DNA of 64,000 nucleotides from Metellina segmentata (GCA_947359465.1 OX375883.1:17672088-17736087), one strand, 5' to 3'; counted from the stretch's first letter, positions 40,247-52,046 are shown. Numbers and translations: made by a program. The notes: a model not told the origin generated them from the letters alone.

Positions 40247-40766
40247 AACCTTTGGTTTTATGACCTCGTGTGAAATTCCCCACCCCCCGCCATTGAATCG
40301 TGTACACAACGGGACCTTTGTGTAACTACAAAATGTGCTTTTTTTTTCGCATCCAACGTTGAAACGAAAGCACCCCCCCCCCCAAAAAAAAAGAATCGAT
40401 TCGAAAACAACACCCCCCCCCCAAAAAAAATGAATCGATTCGAAAACAACACCCAAAAAAAGAATCGATTCGATCCGGAATCGAAAGGGTACCGGTGCTT
40501 ATATATTTTTTGAACCGACTGTATTATTTGTTGCAGTGAAAAGGGTGAAGGGGGATTGCTTCAAGACAGAAAAATTGAAATAAAAATGCTTGTTTGTTTC
40601 AGAATCGCCCTGGTCTTTCAAATGCTGATAATGAACAAATATATACTATTGCCAGTGGAAATGTAATAGTAAATTTGTTTTGGAATTTTGATAAAATTCA
40701 GGGGTGTTTAACTGCATGTTTAAAACTGTAAAATTTATAATTATTATTATAATTTTTTTTTTTTAG
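40247..40766. repeat. Three iterated GAATCGATTC palindromes with C/A tracts
   Basis: GAATCGATTCGAAAACAACACCC-like units start at 40393 and 40432, and GAATCGATTCGA again at 40462, separated by C10-11A8 tracts. The spacings are 39 and 30 bases. Short repeated palindromes of this kind form viral origins and enhancers (for example baculovirus hr elements), but no function is shown. After 40500 the sequence becomes AT-rich and Polinton 2 begins. Confidence 0.6.
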
Positions 40767-43700
40767 CTGAATCGGGCTATAATGTTAGAAGAAAGAAGTC
40801 GGCGCCGAAACAAAAAATATAATGGAGAAGAAATTTCTTTACGTGCACGCGTAGATGTTGAACGGTTGCCTCTTTATGTACAAAGAAACCCACTTTCAGG
40901 AGCTGTAGACGTTGTACGAGAGCTGTTCTCTCACGTAATACAACGCACAACTGAACATTTAAGCGGTACTGACCTGGTTCGGTTTTTTATTTTAGCATAT
41001 GGCTTAGATAAGCCGATTAGTACCACATTGATGACAGTTTCCGAACTTACAGTGGAGAAGGTTTTGTCTGTTGTTATGAAAGTTTCGCAGTCAAAAGATA
41101 CAATCGAAATGGATGCAGGTTTTACAATTGATATTGCGACTATCCGTAGAGATGTAGGTGGCGGTAGACGAAAAATAGTGAACGTTGAGGTAGATCGTCT
41201 GTGTAAAAAATCAATAATATCAATTCCATTCGATGATCAAGGGCTCTGCTGTGCGAAAGCAGTCGTGACTGCTTTGGCACACTTAGAAAATGATAAAAGA
41301 AAAATAGATACGCTGCGTAGGAAAAACCGTCCTGCTCTTCTCATCGAAGCTAGAAAATTACTCGAAGCAGCAGAAGTACCGCTAGGCCCCTGCACGTACA
41401 CTGAAGTTGCAAGATTTGAAGAGTATCTGAATGTTCAAATAGCGATTTTTAATGTAGACAGTTTAAATAAGGTAACTATTTTTACATGAAATGCATTCAT
41501 TATAATGTCTGTATTTTCCTGTTTTAGGGGATTTGCGTAGATTTATTTTTTCGAGTGTGTTGTTTTTGGTTTTATTTTTTACATGAAACATTCTTAGTGT
41601 GTGTTTAATTTACAGGTTTCCTATAAATGTCATGAGAGACCGAAACGCATAAACTTATGGTTGCACAACCAGCATTACGATGTCATAAAGAGCTTGACAG
41701 GCTTTTTCGCATCAAGCTATTACTGTTTAAAATGCGAGAAACCGTATAGTAATATAGAGTGGCATCAATGTGATAACGTATGTCACATATGTAAGAGAGA
41801 AGGTTGCCTCCCTGGAGAAGCACGGCGATGCATGGACTGCGATCGTCTGTGTATATCAGATGATTGCTTTACAGCACACAAGTCGCTTACGGGGCAACAA
41901 CTTTTATCTATGTGTGACAAAGTACGTATATGGTTTTTAAAATCAGTAACCCAATTAAAATAATAGCATAAAGTGTGAGACTTTAAAAAAAATGTTTTTT
42001 AATAGGTTTATCAATGCCGTCAGTGCTGTAAAGTTATTAATCGCCATGAGTGTCCTCGAGAGTGTCATCAGTGCTGGACCGTTAAATGCCCTTCGTGTGA
42101 AAAGTATGTGATAGCTGAGGAGCACATGTGCTACCCGAAGAAGATTGATTCAAAGAAGTCGTCAGAAAATCTAATTTTCTTCGACTTCGAGACTGATCAG
42201 TCTTCAGGTGTGCATAAAGTAAACCTGACTGTTGTTCAATATGCGGATGGTAGCGAAAAAATATTTAGAGGGAATACAGCCTGCCCAGATTTTTGTTCAT
42301 GGTTGTTTGATCCCAAACACAAAGGCTTTACAGCCGTAGCGCACAATATGAAGGGGTAGGTTTATTCGATAGTGTAAAACAACTTTAAACTTAAGAGTAA
42401 ACAATTATTTTTTCTTGTTACATGCTATAGTTATTGTATTTTTATGTATTTCAGCTTCGACGGTCAATTCATATTGGAATGGATTTTAGCCCAAGGAATC
42501 GCTCCTGACATAATACCAAATGGGTCAAAACTGATGACAATTATACACAGAGGCTTAAACCTACGGATAATTGATTCCCTTAATTTTCTCCCTATGGCGC
42601 TTGCCAAGCTCCCTCCCTGTTTTGGTTTGACCGAATTAAAAAAAGGTTACTTCCCGCACCTATTTAACACGGTTGAAAATCAACAATATGTAGGCAAGCT
42701 TCCGGATAAAAGTTTCTACTGTCCAGATGTAATGTCTCCTACAGCTCGCAAGGCATTTCTGGAGTGGTATGAAAAAAATAAAAATAAGGTGTTCAATTTT
42801 CAACGTGAGATACTGGAATATTGCAAGTACACGTTACAGTTAAATTTTTCACTACAAAAATAATCATTTATGAATATTTGGCGTAAATATAATTTTTTTC
42901 TTATTTTAGGTCGGATGTTGACATATTAAGACGTTGTTGCTTAGAGTTTCGGTCTCAATTTTTAGAAGTAGCAAAAGTTGACCCGTTTAGGTGGGTGTGT
43001 TATCAATACATTTTTTTTTAAGTTTTTTATTTTATAATGTATAAGAAAAACTGTTACTTAAAATAATTTTATTTAGGTATGTCACGATTGCTTCAGCCTG
43101 CATGGCCACATACCGGAGTCAACATATACAGCCAAATACAATTGCAATGGTACCAGTTCATGGGCATATAAATAAGACAAATTACAGCCCATTATTAGGT
43201 GGTTAGACTATATATCTTTAAAAGAAGGACTGCAAATTAAGCATGCCCTCAACAATACTGGGGAAGCAAAGATCAGCGGAGTTTCGGTGGATGGATTTTG
43301 CAGAGGGAACAACACCGTCTATCAGTTTCATGCAAGTTTTTCCTATTTTTTTCCTAAATTATATATGTGTATGCTTGTGTGTGTTGTGCCAGTGTTAGTG
43401 AAGTATTTCTTTTAACAGGGTTGCTTCTATCACGGCTGTAATACATGCTTTGATAAAGATGCCAAACATCCTCTGAAAGGTGTAAAGGTGTCACCATGGG
43501 TCTTTTGAAACAAAAAACGGAGGAAACCACAGAGAGGTTAAGAGATTTGGGATATTGTGTCATTGAGATGTGGGAGCACGAGTTTTCACAAATGAAAACA
43601 ATTGATGAAGATCTCAAGACGTTTTTAAAAACACATCGTCTGCAAGATCGATTAATACCAAGAGATGCTTTCTTTGGAGGCAGAACAAATGCCATCAAAT

Positions 43701-45380
43701 TCTTAGTTCAATTCTTAGTTGTTAAAATACTCTTATTACTATTATTTTTTAGGTTAATAAATAATGTACCTATCCAGTTGGGCACCCAGAAATAATAACA
43801 GATATAATGACAGAAGGACGCACTAACATTGAAGAATATTTCGGGCTAATTAAATGTGAAGTCCTTCCACCCAGAGGGTTGTACTTGCCGGTGCTGCCTT
43901 ATCGTTCACACAATAAGCTTATGTTTCCGTTATGCAGGACATGTGTGACATCCCGACAACAAACAGCATGCAATCACACAGATGCTGAAAGATCACTTAT
44001 TGGCACATGGGTAACTCAGGAGGTGAAACTGGCCGTTAGTAAAGGCTATCGGATCACACACGTAATTTACCCATTCCTCACTAATTGTCTGTTCTTATTT
44101 TCAGAGAGAGATATTTAACATCTATAATTAATATTTTTTATTTTCCAGATATATAAAGTTTACCACTTTAAGGACAAATCCGATACGCTATTTAAATCTT
44201 ACATTGATATGTTCCTCAAAATTAAACAGGAAAGTAGCGGATGGCCAGCAGATTGTCAAACGGATGAACAGAGGCAAGAATATGTGCAGGAATACATGAA
44301 TAAAGAGGGGGTTTTATTGGACGTAGCCTCCATACAAAAAAACCCGGGTTGCCGTCAAGCTGCGAAGTTATCGTTGAAATAGTTTATGGGGGAGGTAATA
44401 ATTTCAGAAAAAGATCCCACCTAAAAATCCTTTTTTTTCTTAGTGAGTTTGGAAATAATAATTTTTCTCATTTTTTGTAGGTGGGGAATGAATCTCAACA
44501 AAGCACAGGTTTCATTCGTTAATACCGTTCCTAATTTCAATAAACTGTTATCCGACTCAACCAAAACTGTAATTATATATTATTATTATTACGAATGCAA
44601 CTTAATATACATTTTAAAAAATTTTGAATAGTTAAATAAATATTTTCTTTCAGATCAAGGATGTTTATTTTCCGAGTGAAGAGGTGGCAGCGGTTCACTG
44701 GGAAAAAACAAAAGGCTTTTTGCAGCAAGATGCGTGCACAAACGTCTTTCTGGCCGCATTTAGAACCGCTTGGGCCAGAATAAAACTATTCAGTGAAATG
44801 GATAAGCTGGATAGAAACGTGTTGTATCACAATACAGATTCCATTGTATATGCACAGAACGGAAGGAACGACCCTCCTCTTGGAAATTTCTTAGGAGAAT
44901 TCACTGATGAATTAGACGGAGATTCCATTTCTCAATTTGTGTCAGGTACTATATGTTATTATTTATTTTATTTTTCTCTTAAACTTTTTTTTAGTAATAT
45001 TTTTTAAATATATGTATTTTTGAAACTGTTTTGGAACTTAGTACAGTATTTTATTTCGAATATTTACGTTTACCCATTTATTTTCAGGAGGTCCAAAGAA
45101 CTACGCCTACGTAACTGTAAACCAAAAAACATGCTGTAAAGTGAGGGGGTTTACTCTAAATTTTAAAAACGCTCAACTTTTGAATTTTAATTCCCTGAAG
45201 GCTGTGGTACGTTCAATGGATCCCGATGACATAGTGAAATGCCTCACCAATGCCTCAAAAATCAGCAATGACGCCAAGAGGAGGAAAGTAGTGAACAGAG
45301 AGGAAACAAAGACGTATAGAATCATATATGACAAAAGAGTCATACAGTCAGACATGACTACACTACCGTATGGGTATTGA
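40767..45380 (+). pseudogene. polB: Polinton 2 family B DNA polymerase, intron-rich, dead
   Basis: Exons joined in phase: 40767-41471, 41616-41921, 42006-42355, 42455-42826, 42910-42990, from 43077 to 43331 (GC donor, GCAAGT), from 43419, then further pieces near 43755, 44157, 44655 and 45090-45380. Motifs: Cys-rich fingers (CHICKREGC, CRQCC), exonuclease FFDFETD and AVAHNMKG..DGQFIL, then LIPRDAFFGGRTNA, YPVGHPE, TDEQRQEYVQEY, and motif C as YHNTDS. It is dead: motif C has Asn for the first Asp, motif A between GGRTNA and YPVGHP is missing, AAAGGTGT is duplicated at 43476-43491, there is a shift near 43185, and stops near 43763 and 44380. Confidence 0.88.
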
Positions 45381-45928
45381 AGAAGAAGGGAAGGGAGGGG
45401 TAAATAATGTTAAGTGTAAATAATATTAAGAAAATAAATTGTAAGTATTATTTTGAAAATTTATTGTAAATAATAATGTCAAGAAAATGACTGTAAAAAA
45501 AAGTATTAGGAAATTGATTTTTAATAATATTGAGAAAATGACTGTAAATAATTTATTGTAAATAACACTTAGAAAATGACTCTAAAAAGTATTAAGAAAA
45601 TGATTTGTTGATAATATTAAGAAAAAACTTATTGCAAATAGAAAGAAATTGATTTGTTAATAATATTGAGAAGATGACTGTAAAAAAGAAAAAAAGGTAA
45701 TAAGAAATTGATTTGTTAATACTGTAAGAAAAAAATTATTGCCAAAAAGTATTAAGAAAAATTATGTATTATAATATCAATAAAAAAAAAATTCCACTTT
45801 AAAATATGTGTCTGTCTTATTATTTTTTATAGTTTGTTATTTTTGTTTTGAAAAACAAAAAGTTTCATTTATTCATTATCCTTTAAACATTTGCTGTAAA
45901 CATTTGCTGTAAACATTTGTGTAAGGGT
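45381..45928. repeat. AT-rich degenerate tandem repeat
   Basis: Degenerate units of TAATATTAAGAAAATGA and CTGTAAATAATTTATTG between the convergent PolB and capsid genes. It contains several AATAAA-like signals for both strands. No gene. Confidence 0.6.
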
Positions 45929-47404
45929 TCAAGTTCTGTGAATAACTCTTCTTCTCAATAAAAAATTTATAAGTTGAACTATATCTGAGCCAGGGATTCC
46001 TTCTTTATTTAATATAAGTTCTATTTCCTTGTTCCATGAAATGTTATGTTCCTTTAAAAAGTCCACGATGTTTCGTGCAGTACCTTTATGTTTCTCAGGA
46101 ACAGATTTCAGAACTTCATTTTCTAGATCCATATTGTTTTCAGGTTCTGGTTCTGGAGTGTTATGCTCCACGGGATTGGAAACATTCACATTTGGGAAGG
46201 TAACATATTTTTGTAAAGTCTGTATTCTTAAGTTACTGTGTCGAACAAGATTTAGATGTGAACCATCACACAAATCTGGTGATAAATCAAAGCAAAATAA
46301 AGAATAACCTTTCGAAAATTCCGACCGTGATAGGTACAGACCTCTGTTTTCTGCATTCGTAAATAAGTTTTGATATGCTCTGACAAATTGATTTTTTTCA
46401 AAATTTGGTTGAAGTGGGTTATGAGGTACGGGCTGACCATCCACATAGACTCCTATAAAATTAATATTGTAATGTTTGAACTCAAAGGGTGACTTCTTAT
46501 AGTGTCCGTTGAATGCGTCGTTATCGACGCAGGCAATCACAATGCGGTTAGGCATCTGTCCAGTAAAAATGTTATCTTGAACAAAGCTCATATTACCAGC
46601 CGGAATGGAATAAGCTTTACACAGTACTCTGTTAATGGGGTATTTAGCTCCTGTTTTTTCCAAACCTTTCGCATGTCTTATAATAACACCAGGGCTCACT
46701 CTGACTTTACGAACAAACAATGAAGCATATTCCAACGAAACTTTAAATTCCCCGTCCCCTAACAAACAAAATTCCGATTTACTGCGTATAAACTTAATTT
46801 TCACGTCCACCATATTTAAAAGGAGTCTCTCTTGATGAAACATATCCAAGTGCAAACGGCCAATCATATCCACCGATGCACTTAACTTAAACATTTCTGT
46901 CCTTTGATTAAATCCATCATTAGGATGGGTGTCTGCTGTATCAAACACATTCATACGACCTGCGGTATCTTTAAAAAAGAGTTCTGAAGACAGTTGAGAA
47001 GTTTTAGTATCATAACCATGGTTCGGTAATTTTTCTATTATAGCACGGTATGGATATGTGTTATTACTAGAGGAAACAACTCTTTCGTTTAAACTGATAT
47101 CCACCTGAGAAAACATGGCGTGCAAAAATAGATTTACAGGGCCTACTTTACATTCAGCTGTGATTGGTTTGCCGTCACTTTTTAAAATTTTAACTTTAAC
47201 ATATAATTGAGTCTGTGACAAATCGAGGTATTCGTCACGGCTTCCAGAGACATTAAATTCGATAGGGCTTCCATCAGAAACATTGGCTAGGGGATGAAAT
47301 TCAACCCACTGACCTCTCTCGATGACAGTTTGTGTTGGAGGTAAAGAGAATAATTCTAGTTCGGATTTTACACATTCTGGAGAATCTTTTAGTAGAAAAG
47401 CCAT
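45929..47404 (-). CDS. Polinton 2 major capsid protein with altered C-terminus
   Basis: The start is the ATG at 47404 (MAFLLKDSPECVKSELELF), which fits the family. 491 residues, no breaks. Double-jelly-roll capsid family: WVEFHPL, LDLSQTQLYVKVKI, NLFLHAMFSQVDISLN, YPYRAIIEKLPNHG, AYQNLFTNAENRGLYLSRSEF, SLFCFDLSPDLCDG. After about residue 393 the last capsid strands (present in Polinton 1: LSIHLKF to IEIDKSRNIF) are gone. Instead a PEPEPE linker and a helical segment (VPEKHKGTARNIVDFLKEH..IPGSDIVQLINFLLRR), usually a separate Polinton product, are fused in frame. Confidence 0.85.
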   Translation of the reverse strand: MAFLLKDSPECVKSELELFSLPPTQTVIERGQWVEFHPLANVSDGSPIEFNVSGSRDEYLDLSQTQLYVKVKILKSDGKPITAECKVGPVNLFLHAMFSQVDISLNERVVSSSNNTYPYRAIIEKLPNHGYDTKTSQLSSELFFKDTAGRMNVFDTADTHPNDGFNQRTEMFKLSASVDMIGRLHLDMFHQERLLLNMVDVKIKFIRSKSEFCLLGDGEFKVSLEYASLFVRKVRVSPGVIIRHAKGLEKTGAKYPINRVLCKAYSIPAGNMSFVQDNIFTGQMPNRIVIACVDNDAFNGHYKKSPFEFKHYNINFIGVYVDGQPVPHNPLQPNFEKNQFVRAYQNLFTNAENRGLYLSRSEFSKGYSLFCFDLSPDLCDGSHLNLVRHSNLRIQTLQKYVTFPNVNVSNPVEHNTPEPEPENNMDLENEVLKSVPEKHKGTARNIVDFLKEHNISWNKEIELILNKEGIPGSDIVQLINFLLRRRVIHRT

Positions 47405-47408
47405 GGTA

Positions 47409-47828
47409 TTACGAGTCAAAAATATCACGTCCTTGTACCTTTCTGACTTTCGACGGAATGACACGTTTCGAGGATTTGCGCTTCCTTTTAAACTTTCCAT
47501 GACCAATCATCTCATCTGCTTTCTGAATCGCCTTTCTTGCTAATTTTCTCCCAGTCTCTTTTGCACGCGTTTTAACCGATGTTTTCAAATTTTCGCCCGA
47601 TAACACGTCATTAGCAACCATTGTTCCAGACCGTAAAGCTTCTTTTCCAACCGTTTTTGCACCACTAATCAAAAAAGGCAATGCTTTGCGAAAGAGTTTT
47701 GCAAAGAATCCTCCTATTCCCTGCCCCTTTTGAAAAACAACTCCTTTATAGTAAGGCAGACCATTTCCGATTTGCCCTGCATAATAATCTTGAAACTTTT
47801 TATTACAGCACGTGTAAGGCACCAACAT
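47409..47828 (-). CDS. Polinton 2 basic core-like protein (PX type)
   Basis: 139 residues from ATG at 47828; the stop is five bases before the capsid ATG. It starts MLVPYTCCNKKFQDYYAGQ. Then come KGQGIGGFFAKLFRKALPF, an amphipathic Gly-rich segment, and a Lys/Arg-rich tail with GHGKFKRKRKSSKRV. Small basic proteins of this sort sit beside the capsid genes in Polintons and resemble adenovirus core/pVI-type proteins in character. No breaks. Confidence 0.65.
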   Translation of the reverse strand: MLVPYTCCNKKFQDYYAGQIGNGLPYYKGVVFQKGQGIGGFFAKLFRKALPFLISGAKTVGKEALRSGTMVANDVLSGENLKTSVKTRAKETGRKLARKAIQKADEMIGHGKFKRKRKSSKRVIPSKVRKVQGRDIFDS

Positions 47829-47890
47829 TTTGCTACTAATTTTCTTGAATGCAAAATTAAAAATGAATCTATTCAGAAAGGAACACTCTT

Positions 47891-48643
47891 TTATATGATT
47901 TGTTTCAATCGAAAATGTAGTTTCACTATTAACTTTCCGCGTTCAAATGAGACGTAACGACCCGTGTGCGTCCTTATCATTATTTCAATTGAGTCAAAAA
48001 ATTTTCTGGAAACTGGTAAATAATGAGGTCTTTCAAATTGTTCCTGAATCATATCACCATCTCTTCCCTTCACTGTCAGAGTTCGCAAAATAGGAGCTGA
48101 GATCCCACCAACAATTTCAGGCTGAATGATATCAGTGTAAACGTACAAGAGATGTAAGTCTACATTTGGATCCGCAATGAAAGGACTCTCCATGATTACT
48201 GTATCTGGGCCTCCATTTCCTGGAATAAAATTTTCTCCAATCACTTGATTAGGTTCAAAACCTAAATTTTCAGCTAATCCCTTTGATAATCGCAAAGTTG
48301 CACCGTTAGTGAGTTGCACCACCACCTTTTTAGTGTGTTTGTTGTATTTCATTTGAATTTTTATGTGCTTTGGAAATGTATTTAAAATGTCATTCGGAGA
48401 ATCATAAAAACCACACGCTACTTTTCCATTAATTTTTACTCCGTTTCCTAAATCATATTCGAAAGAATTTTCACCATCAATAATGTTATTCCACATTCTG
48501 GGATAAATCATTTCAACTAAACCAACTTCCCAATCACCTGAGAGTTCTAGACGTGTAGAGAGTTTCGTGTAGAAGTGAGACAATGTATTGCCAGGATAAA
48601 ACTCGATAGAGCTGTCACTGGGAAGCGTGATGTAGAACGACAT
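47891..48643 (-). CDS. Polinton 2 minor (penton-type) capsid protein
   Basis: 250 residues from ATG at 48643, no breaks. Diagnostic start: MSFYITLPSDSSIEFYPGNTLSHFYTKL, then LSGDWEVGLVEMIYPRMWNNI, later YVYTDIIQPEIVGG, RTLTVKGRDGD and the ending GKLIVKLHFRLKQ. This is the single-jelly-roll capsid protein of Polintons, the vertex subunit of the predicted virion. It is transcribed with the core-like and major capsid genes. Confidence 0.88.
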   Translation of the reverse strand: MSFYITLPSDSSIEFYPGNTLSHFYTKLSTRLELSGDWEVGLVEMIYPRMWNNIIDGENSFEYDLGNGVKINGKVACGFYDSPNDILNTFPKHIKIQMKYNKHTKKVVVQLTNGATLRLSKGLAENLGFEPNQVIGENFIPGNGGPDTVIMESPFIADPNVDLHLLYVYTDIIQPEIVGGISAPILRTLTVKGRDGDMIQEQFERPHYLPVSRKFFDSIEIMIRTHTGRYVSFERGKLIVKLHFRLKQII

Positions 48644-48681
48644 GGATGAAAATGAATAGGTAAGTACAGTGACAGATCTAT

Positions 48682-49727
48682 TTATATCATTTTGACATCT
48701 TCAACCCAAGCATTAAATTTTTCAGGATAACCCTGAAATTTCACAAAGTATTCCATTTTTCCATGACGATTTCTTTTCTTTAAAACCTTTTCGACTGGAT
48801 AAAATCCAGAATCCGAAATCTTTTGCAATTCCTCTTTGTAAAAACTTCCTTGTATCACTTCCTCCGATAAATCTTTCAGTTTATAGACAACAGGTATCCG
48901 AGATATTATTTTATCAATAGTAAAAATTTCTCTTGTCCAGTTTTGCTCGTATCCCTTTTCAAAGCGCATTTTCTCCCGACTGATACGAACAGTATCACCA
49001 ACCTTTAACTCTGAACTATTTTTTACAACAGATTGCTGACCGTATAATGCATGCCATACTTTTCCTTCATTTTGTAATGTCACTGATGTAGGCTCTGTTT
49101 TAATACTACGATGCCACGTATTGTTATAACTATGCATGAATTGATCTATGACGTCAATATATCTTTTCGTATTTATTTCAGTGAAGTATTTCCACATTTT
49201 AGTTTTAAGAGTACGATTAAAGCGTTCAACAACTGAAGCTTTTGTTGCATTATGTGTGGTAAAGAAATGAACTTTCTTCTTTTTAAGAAATTCTGCACTA
49301 GTTTATTCGTAAACTCTTTCCCAGCATCTGTCTGTAAGGATTGAGGACTACGTTCCAAAAATATTTTTTCAAAAGCTCTCATTACAGTTGAAGATTTTTT
49401 ATCTAACAGAGGAATGGCCCATGCATATTTAGACAAAATATCAATACAAGTAAGTAAATACTTATACCCATCGTTATGAGGGGCAAGAGATTGCATGTCC
49501 ACTAAATCAGATTGAAACTGTTCGTTTAATCCTCCTACTATTACACGATTTCTCTGGAATTTGTGCCGCAAAGGCTTGTGTAAAGTATACGAATCTTTCG
49601 TTTGTAGCCAATTTTTTATCTGTGTTCTTTTCACGCGACCTTTTAAAGCACGATGTAAAGCATTGATACCACCAAAGCTGCCGGGAAGTTTGGGATTCCA
49701 ATACGTCTGATTCAGAATTTCTTCCAT
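48682..49727 (-). pseudogene. Polinton 2 retroviral-type integrase with chromodomain, frameshifted
   Basis: ATG at 49727. DDE core: QSDLVDM (first Asp), LTCIDILSKYAWA, LQTDAGKEF (second Asp), then a single frame change in an A/G run near 49270. In the other frame is VVERFNRTLK (catalytic Glu). Next comes a SH3-like region (KVGDTVRIS) and a chromodomain (YPVEKVLKKRNRHGKMEYFVKFQGYPEKFNAWV) to 48682. Polinton integrases insert the element with 5-6 bp target duplications. All key residues are visible, so one shift is the only evident defect. Confidence 0.88.
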
Positions 49728-49739
49728 TGCAGCAACGGT

Positions 49740-50066
49740 TGTGGTCTAACCTCAAGTTGATATTCATTATGACTGTTAAATTATAAAGAAACATACTATT
49801 TATATACTTCTCTAATCTTTCAGAAAAAAAAATATTCCCCACCCCCCTATTGAAATTAGAGAAATAAAACTTACATTTTCAAAATACTATTTCATATTCA
49901 AGACAACCAGTAATAACAAATTAAATCAAACGCTGTTAAACATACTGCACATGAAGAAACAAGTTAGTAAAATAAATAGCTTAAATCTAAAAATAAATAA
50001 AACGCACACGGTTGTAATAAGAATCAACACAATTTTATTCATACATAAAGTAAAAAAAAAAACACA
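49740..50066. other. AT-rich spacer
   Basis: AT-rich sequence upstream of the integrase gene, with AATAAA-like sequences for the next minus-strand gene. I see nothing else. Confidence 0.4.
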
Positions 50067-50610
50067 TTACACTGATGTAAAATATGGAGATATATAATTG
50101 GCATTTACATACATTTCTCGTACAGATTCTACAAATTCATTAACATTCAATAATTCAAAAAAATCACCAACCAAAATCAAATACCTGAAATTTAAAAGCA
50201 TGTTATATTTTTGTACAAAGGTTGCAGCAAAATAACGCCAATCAATACCATAAAAAGTAGAAGTAAAATGCAACGAAAAAGAGTCTTCCCTACTAACATC
50301 TAAGCAGGTATGAGCGACTTCGTTCACAATTTGATTTTTACATCAGAAGCAATCCACTGCTTTCGATACACTGTTCAAAAATGTATCCACAAAGTGGGCA
50401 CACAGAGCATTTTTCAGTTCATATATCCCTTCTGGATGATCAGGAACACCGTTGTAATCCTCTCGAGAATTGAACGCACAACATTTTTTAAGTTCTTGGC
50501 ACACATAATAATATAGAGAGTAGCTAAATAGGGATCTATTTATAAGTTCAGCAACACGCTCGTAGTTTTCACAAATTTTAAAGATATGCTCTCAACGCAA
50601 CAGGATACAA
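50067..50610 (-). pseudogene. Unrecognised Polinton 2 ORF
   Basis: The minus-strand frame encodes YYYVCQELKKCCAFNSRED and GVPDHPEGIYELKNALC, a TAA-type stop near 50336, then VNEVAHTCLDVSREDSF..YGIDWRYFAATFVQKYNML and ends SPYFTSV at 50067. The coherent frame on both sides of the stop suggests a recently broken ~180-residue protein. I do not recognise the family; its place beyond the integrase suits an accessory Polinton gene. Confidence 0.4.
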
Positions 50611-50945
50611 ACTGAAATGACATGTCACTTTTGCGAAACAACCTTTGAAGAATGAGTTACTACATTACTACTGATGCCAACAAGATGTAACGACTCTCCA
50701 ATTAATAATTAAACTAAGCTAATTTAAGACGCAAAAGTTGTCAACTGATTTAATGTTAACATTTCACAATACATTCATCAAGGGTATATTTTTTTATTCT
50801 TTTCGTTTCGGTACAGGAATCTTCGAGATTGTAAGCATATTTTTCTTCCAGTGATAAAATCACGAATTCAATTTCCGTTTATTGCAGTATTATTTACCGT
50901 GTTCTTTTATAATGATAACTTAGATTTTTCTCGAAACATCCGAGG

Positions 50946-51020
50946 AGTATAAATAGATGACGATTTGAAACAACATTTCCTTGTTCACAGAACATATACT
51001 AACTTACCATATTTACCAAA
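50946..51020 (+). promoter_or_regulatory. Promoter and first exon of the R2 gene
   Basis: GAGTATAAATAGATG at ~50945, a likely start near 50978 (CCTTGTTCACAG), and a donor CCAAAGTAAGTG at ~51013. The first exon would be non-coding; the next starts at 52047. Confidence 0.45.
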
Positions 51021-52046
51021 GTAAGTGTGTTTTGCTTTACTTTATGTTACGCGATATAAATAATAATCCAGGGTTCGTTCAATCTAGTCATTGTAAAACG
51101 TAATTTTACATATTGCATAAAAAATTCTTTTTTTTATACTATACCATTTGTTGTAACCCATATCATTTTTTTATAATGATTGAATGTAAACATATCGTTG
51201 CTGTTACATCAAACCGGGTCATTCTTGCAAAATTCTTTGTCAACTAGTTTAGGATCACTTTTAGAATCTAATGATATATTTTATACATTTTTAAAACTTC
51301 ATTGAGTGAAATTTCATCAGGAGATGATAATGTTAAGAAAACAAAGTTAGAGTAAAGACCTACTTTAAGAAAAAATATACAAGGCAAATACAAAAAAGAA
51401 ATACTAATCAAAAATAGCTGAGAATTGATTGCATTAATTTAACACCATAATTTGTTAAAAAGTTGCAGTAATAGCTATCCACAATGTTCCTACTATACTC
51501 CCTAGTAATTTTATTTATGTAGCTGAATTAAAAATACATGGTTATATGAAATGTCCTGCCTTCCAATATTTTTTTCCTTAACAAAATGTTAATAATTTAG
51601 ATTGTCTTTAATTTACTTAATGGTAGAAAGACCTTCGATTGAAAAACTTTTAAGAAGCCAATTTTTTTCCTATTTCACAAGAATGGATAGTTTTCACCTG
51701 AGCGCTTTAAAGTTTTCGCATGTGATATTTTCCTCGTTTGATTCACCTGAATAAAATTTACTACTTTAATAGGGAAAAAAATTTATTTTTTTAACACTCA
51801 CATATAATTTAACAGAAAAGTCAAAAAGAGAACCAATTCAAATAAAAGTAACATTTACCAATTATAAATACGTGTAAATATTTAACCAAAAATGTTTTAA
51901 AAAATTATCCAATAGAATCTATTATATCTGATAAATTTAAACTTTGTTAACGTTAGTATCAGAAACTTTCTCTTTTGTTTTGTTTTGTTTTTAAAACAAT
52001 TGATGGAATTAATTCTCATAACATAACGATGTTAAATTTTTTTTAG
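51021..52046. other. Long AT-rich intron of the R2 gene
   Basis: About 1 kb of AT-rich sequence between the GTAAGT donor and the TTTTTTAG acceptor at 52046. No coding signal is seen. Confidence 0.4.
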
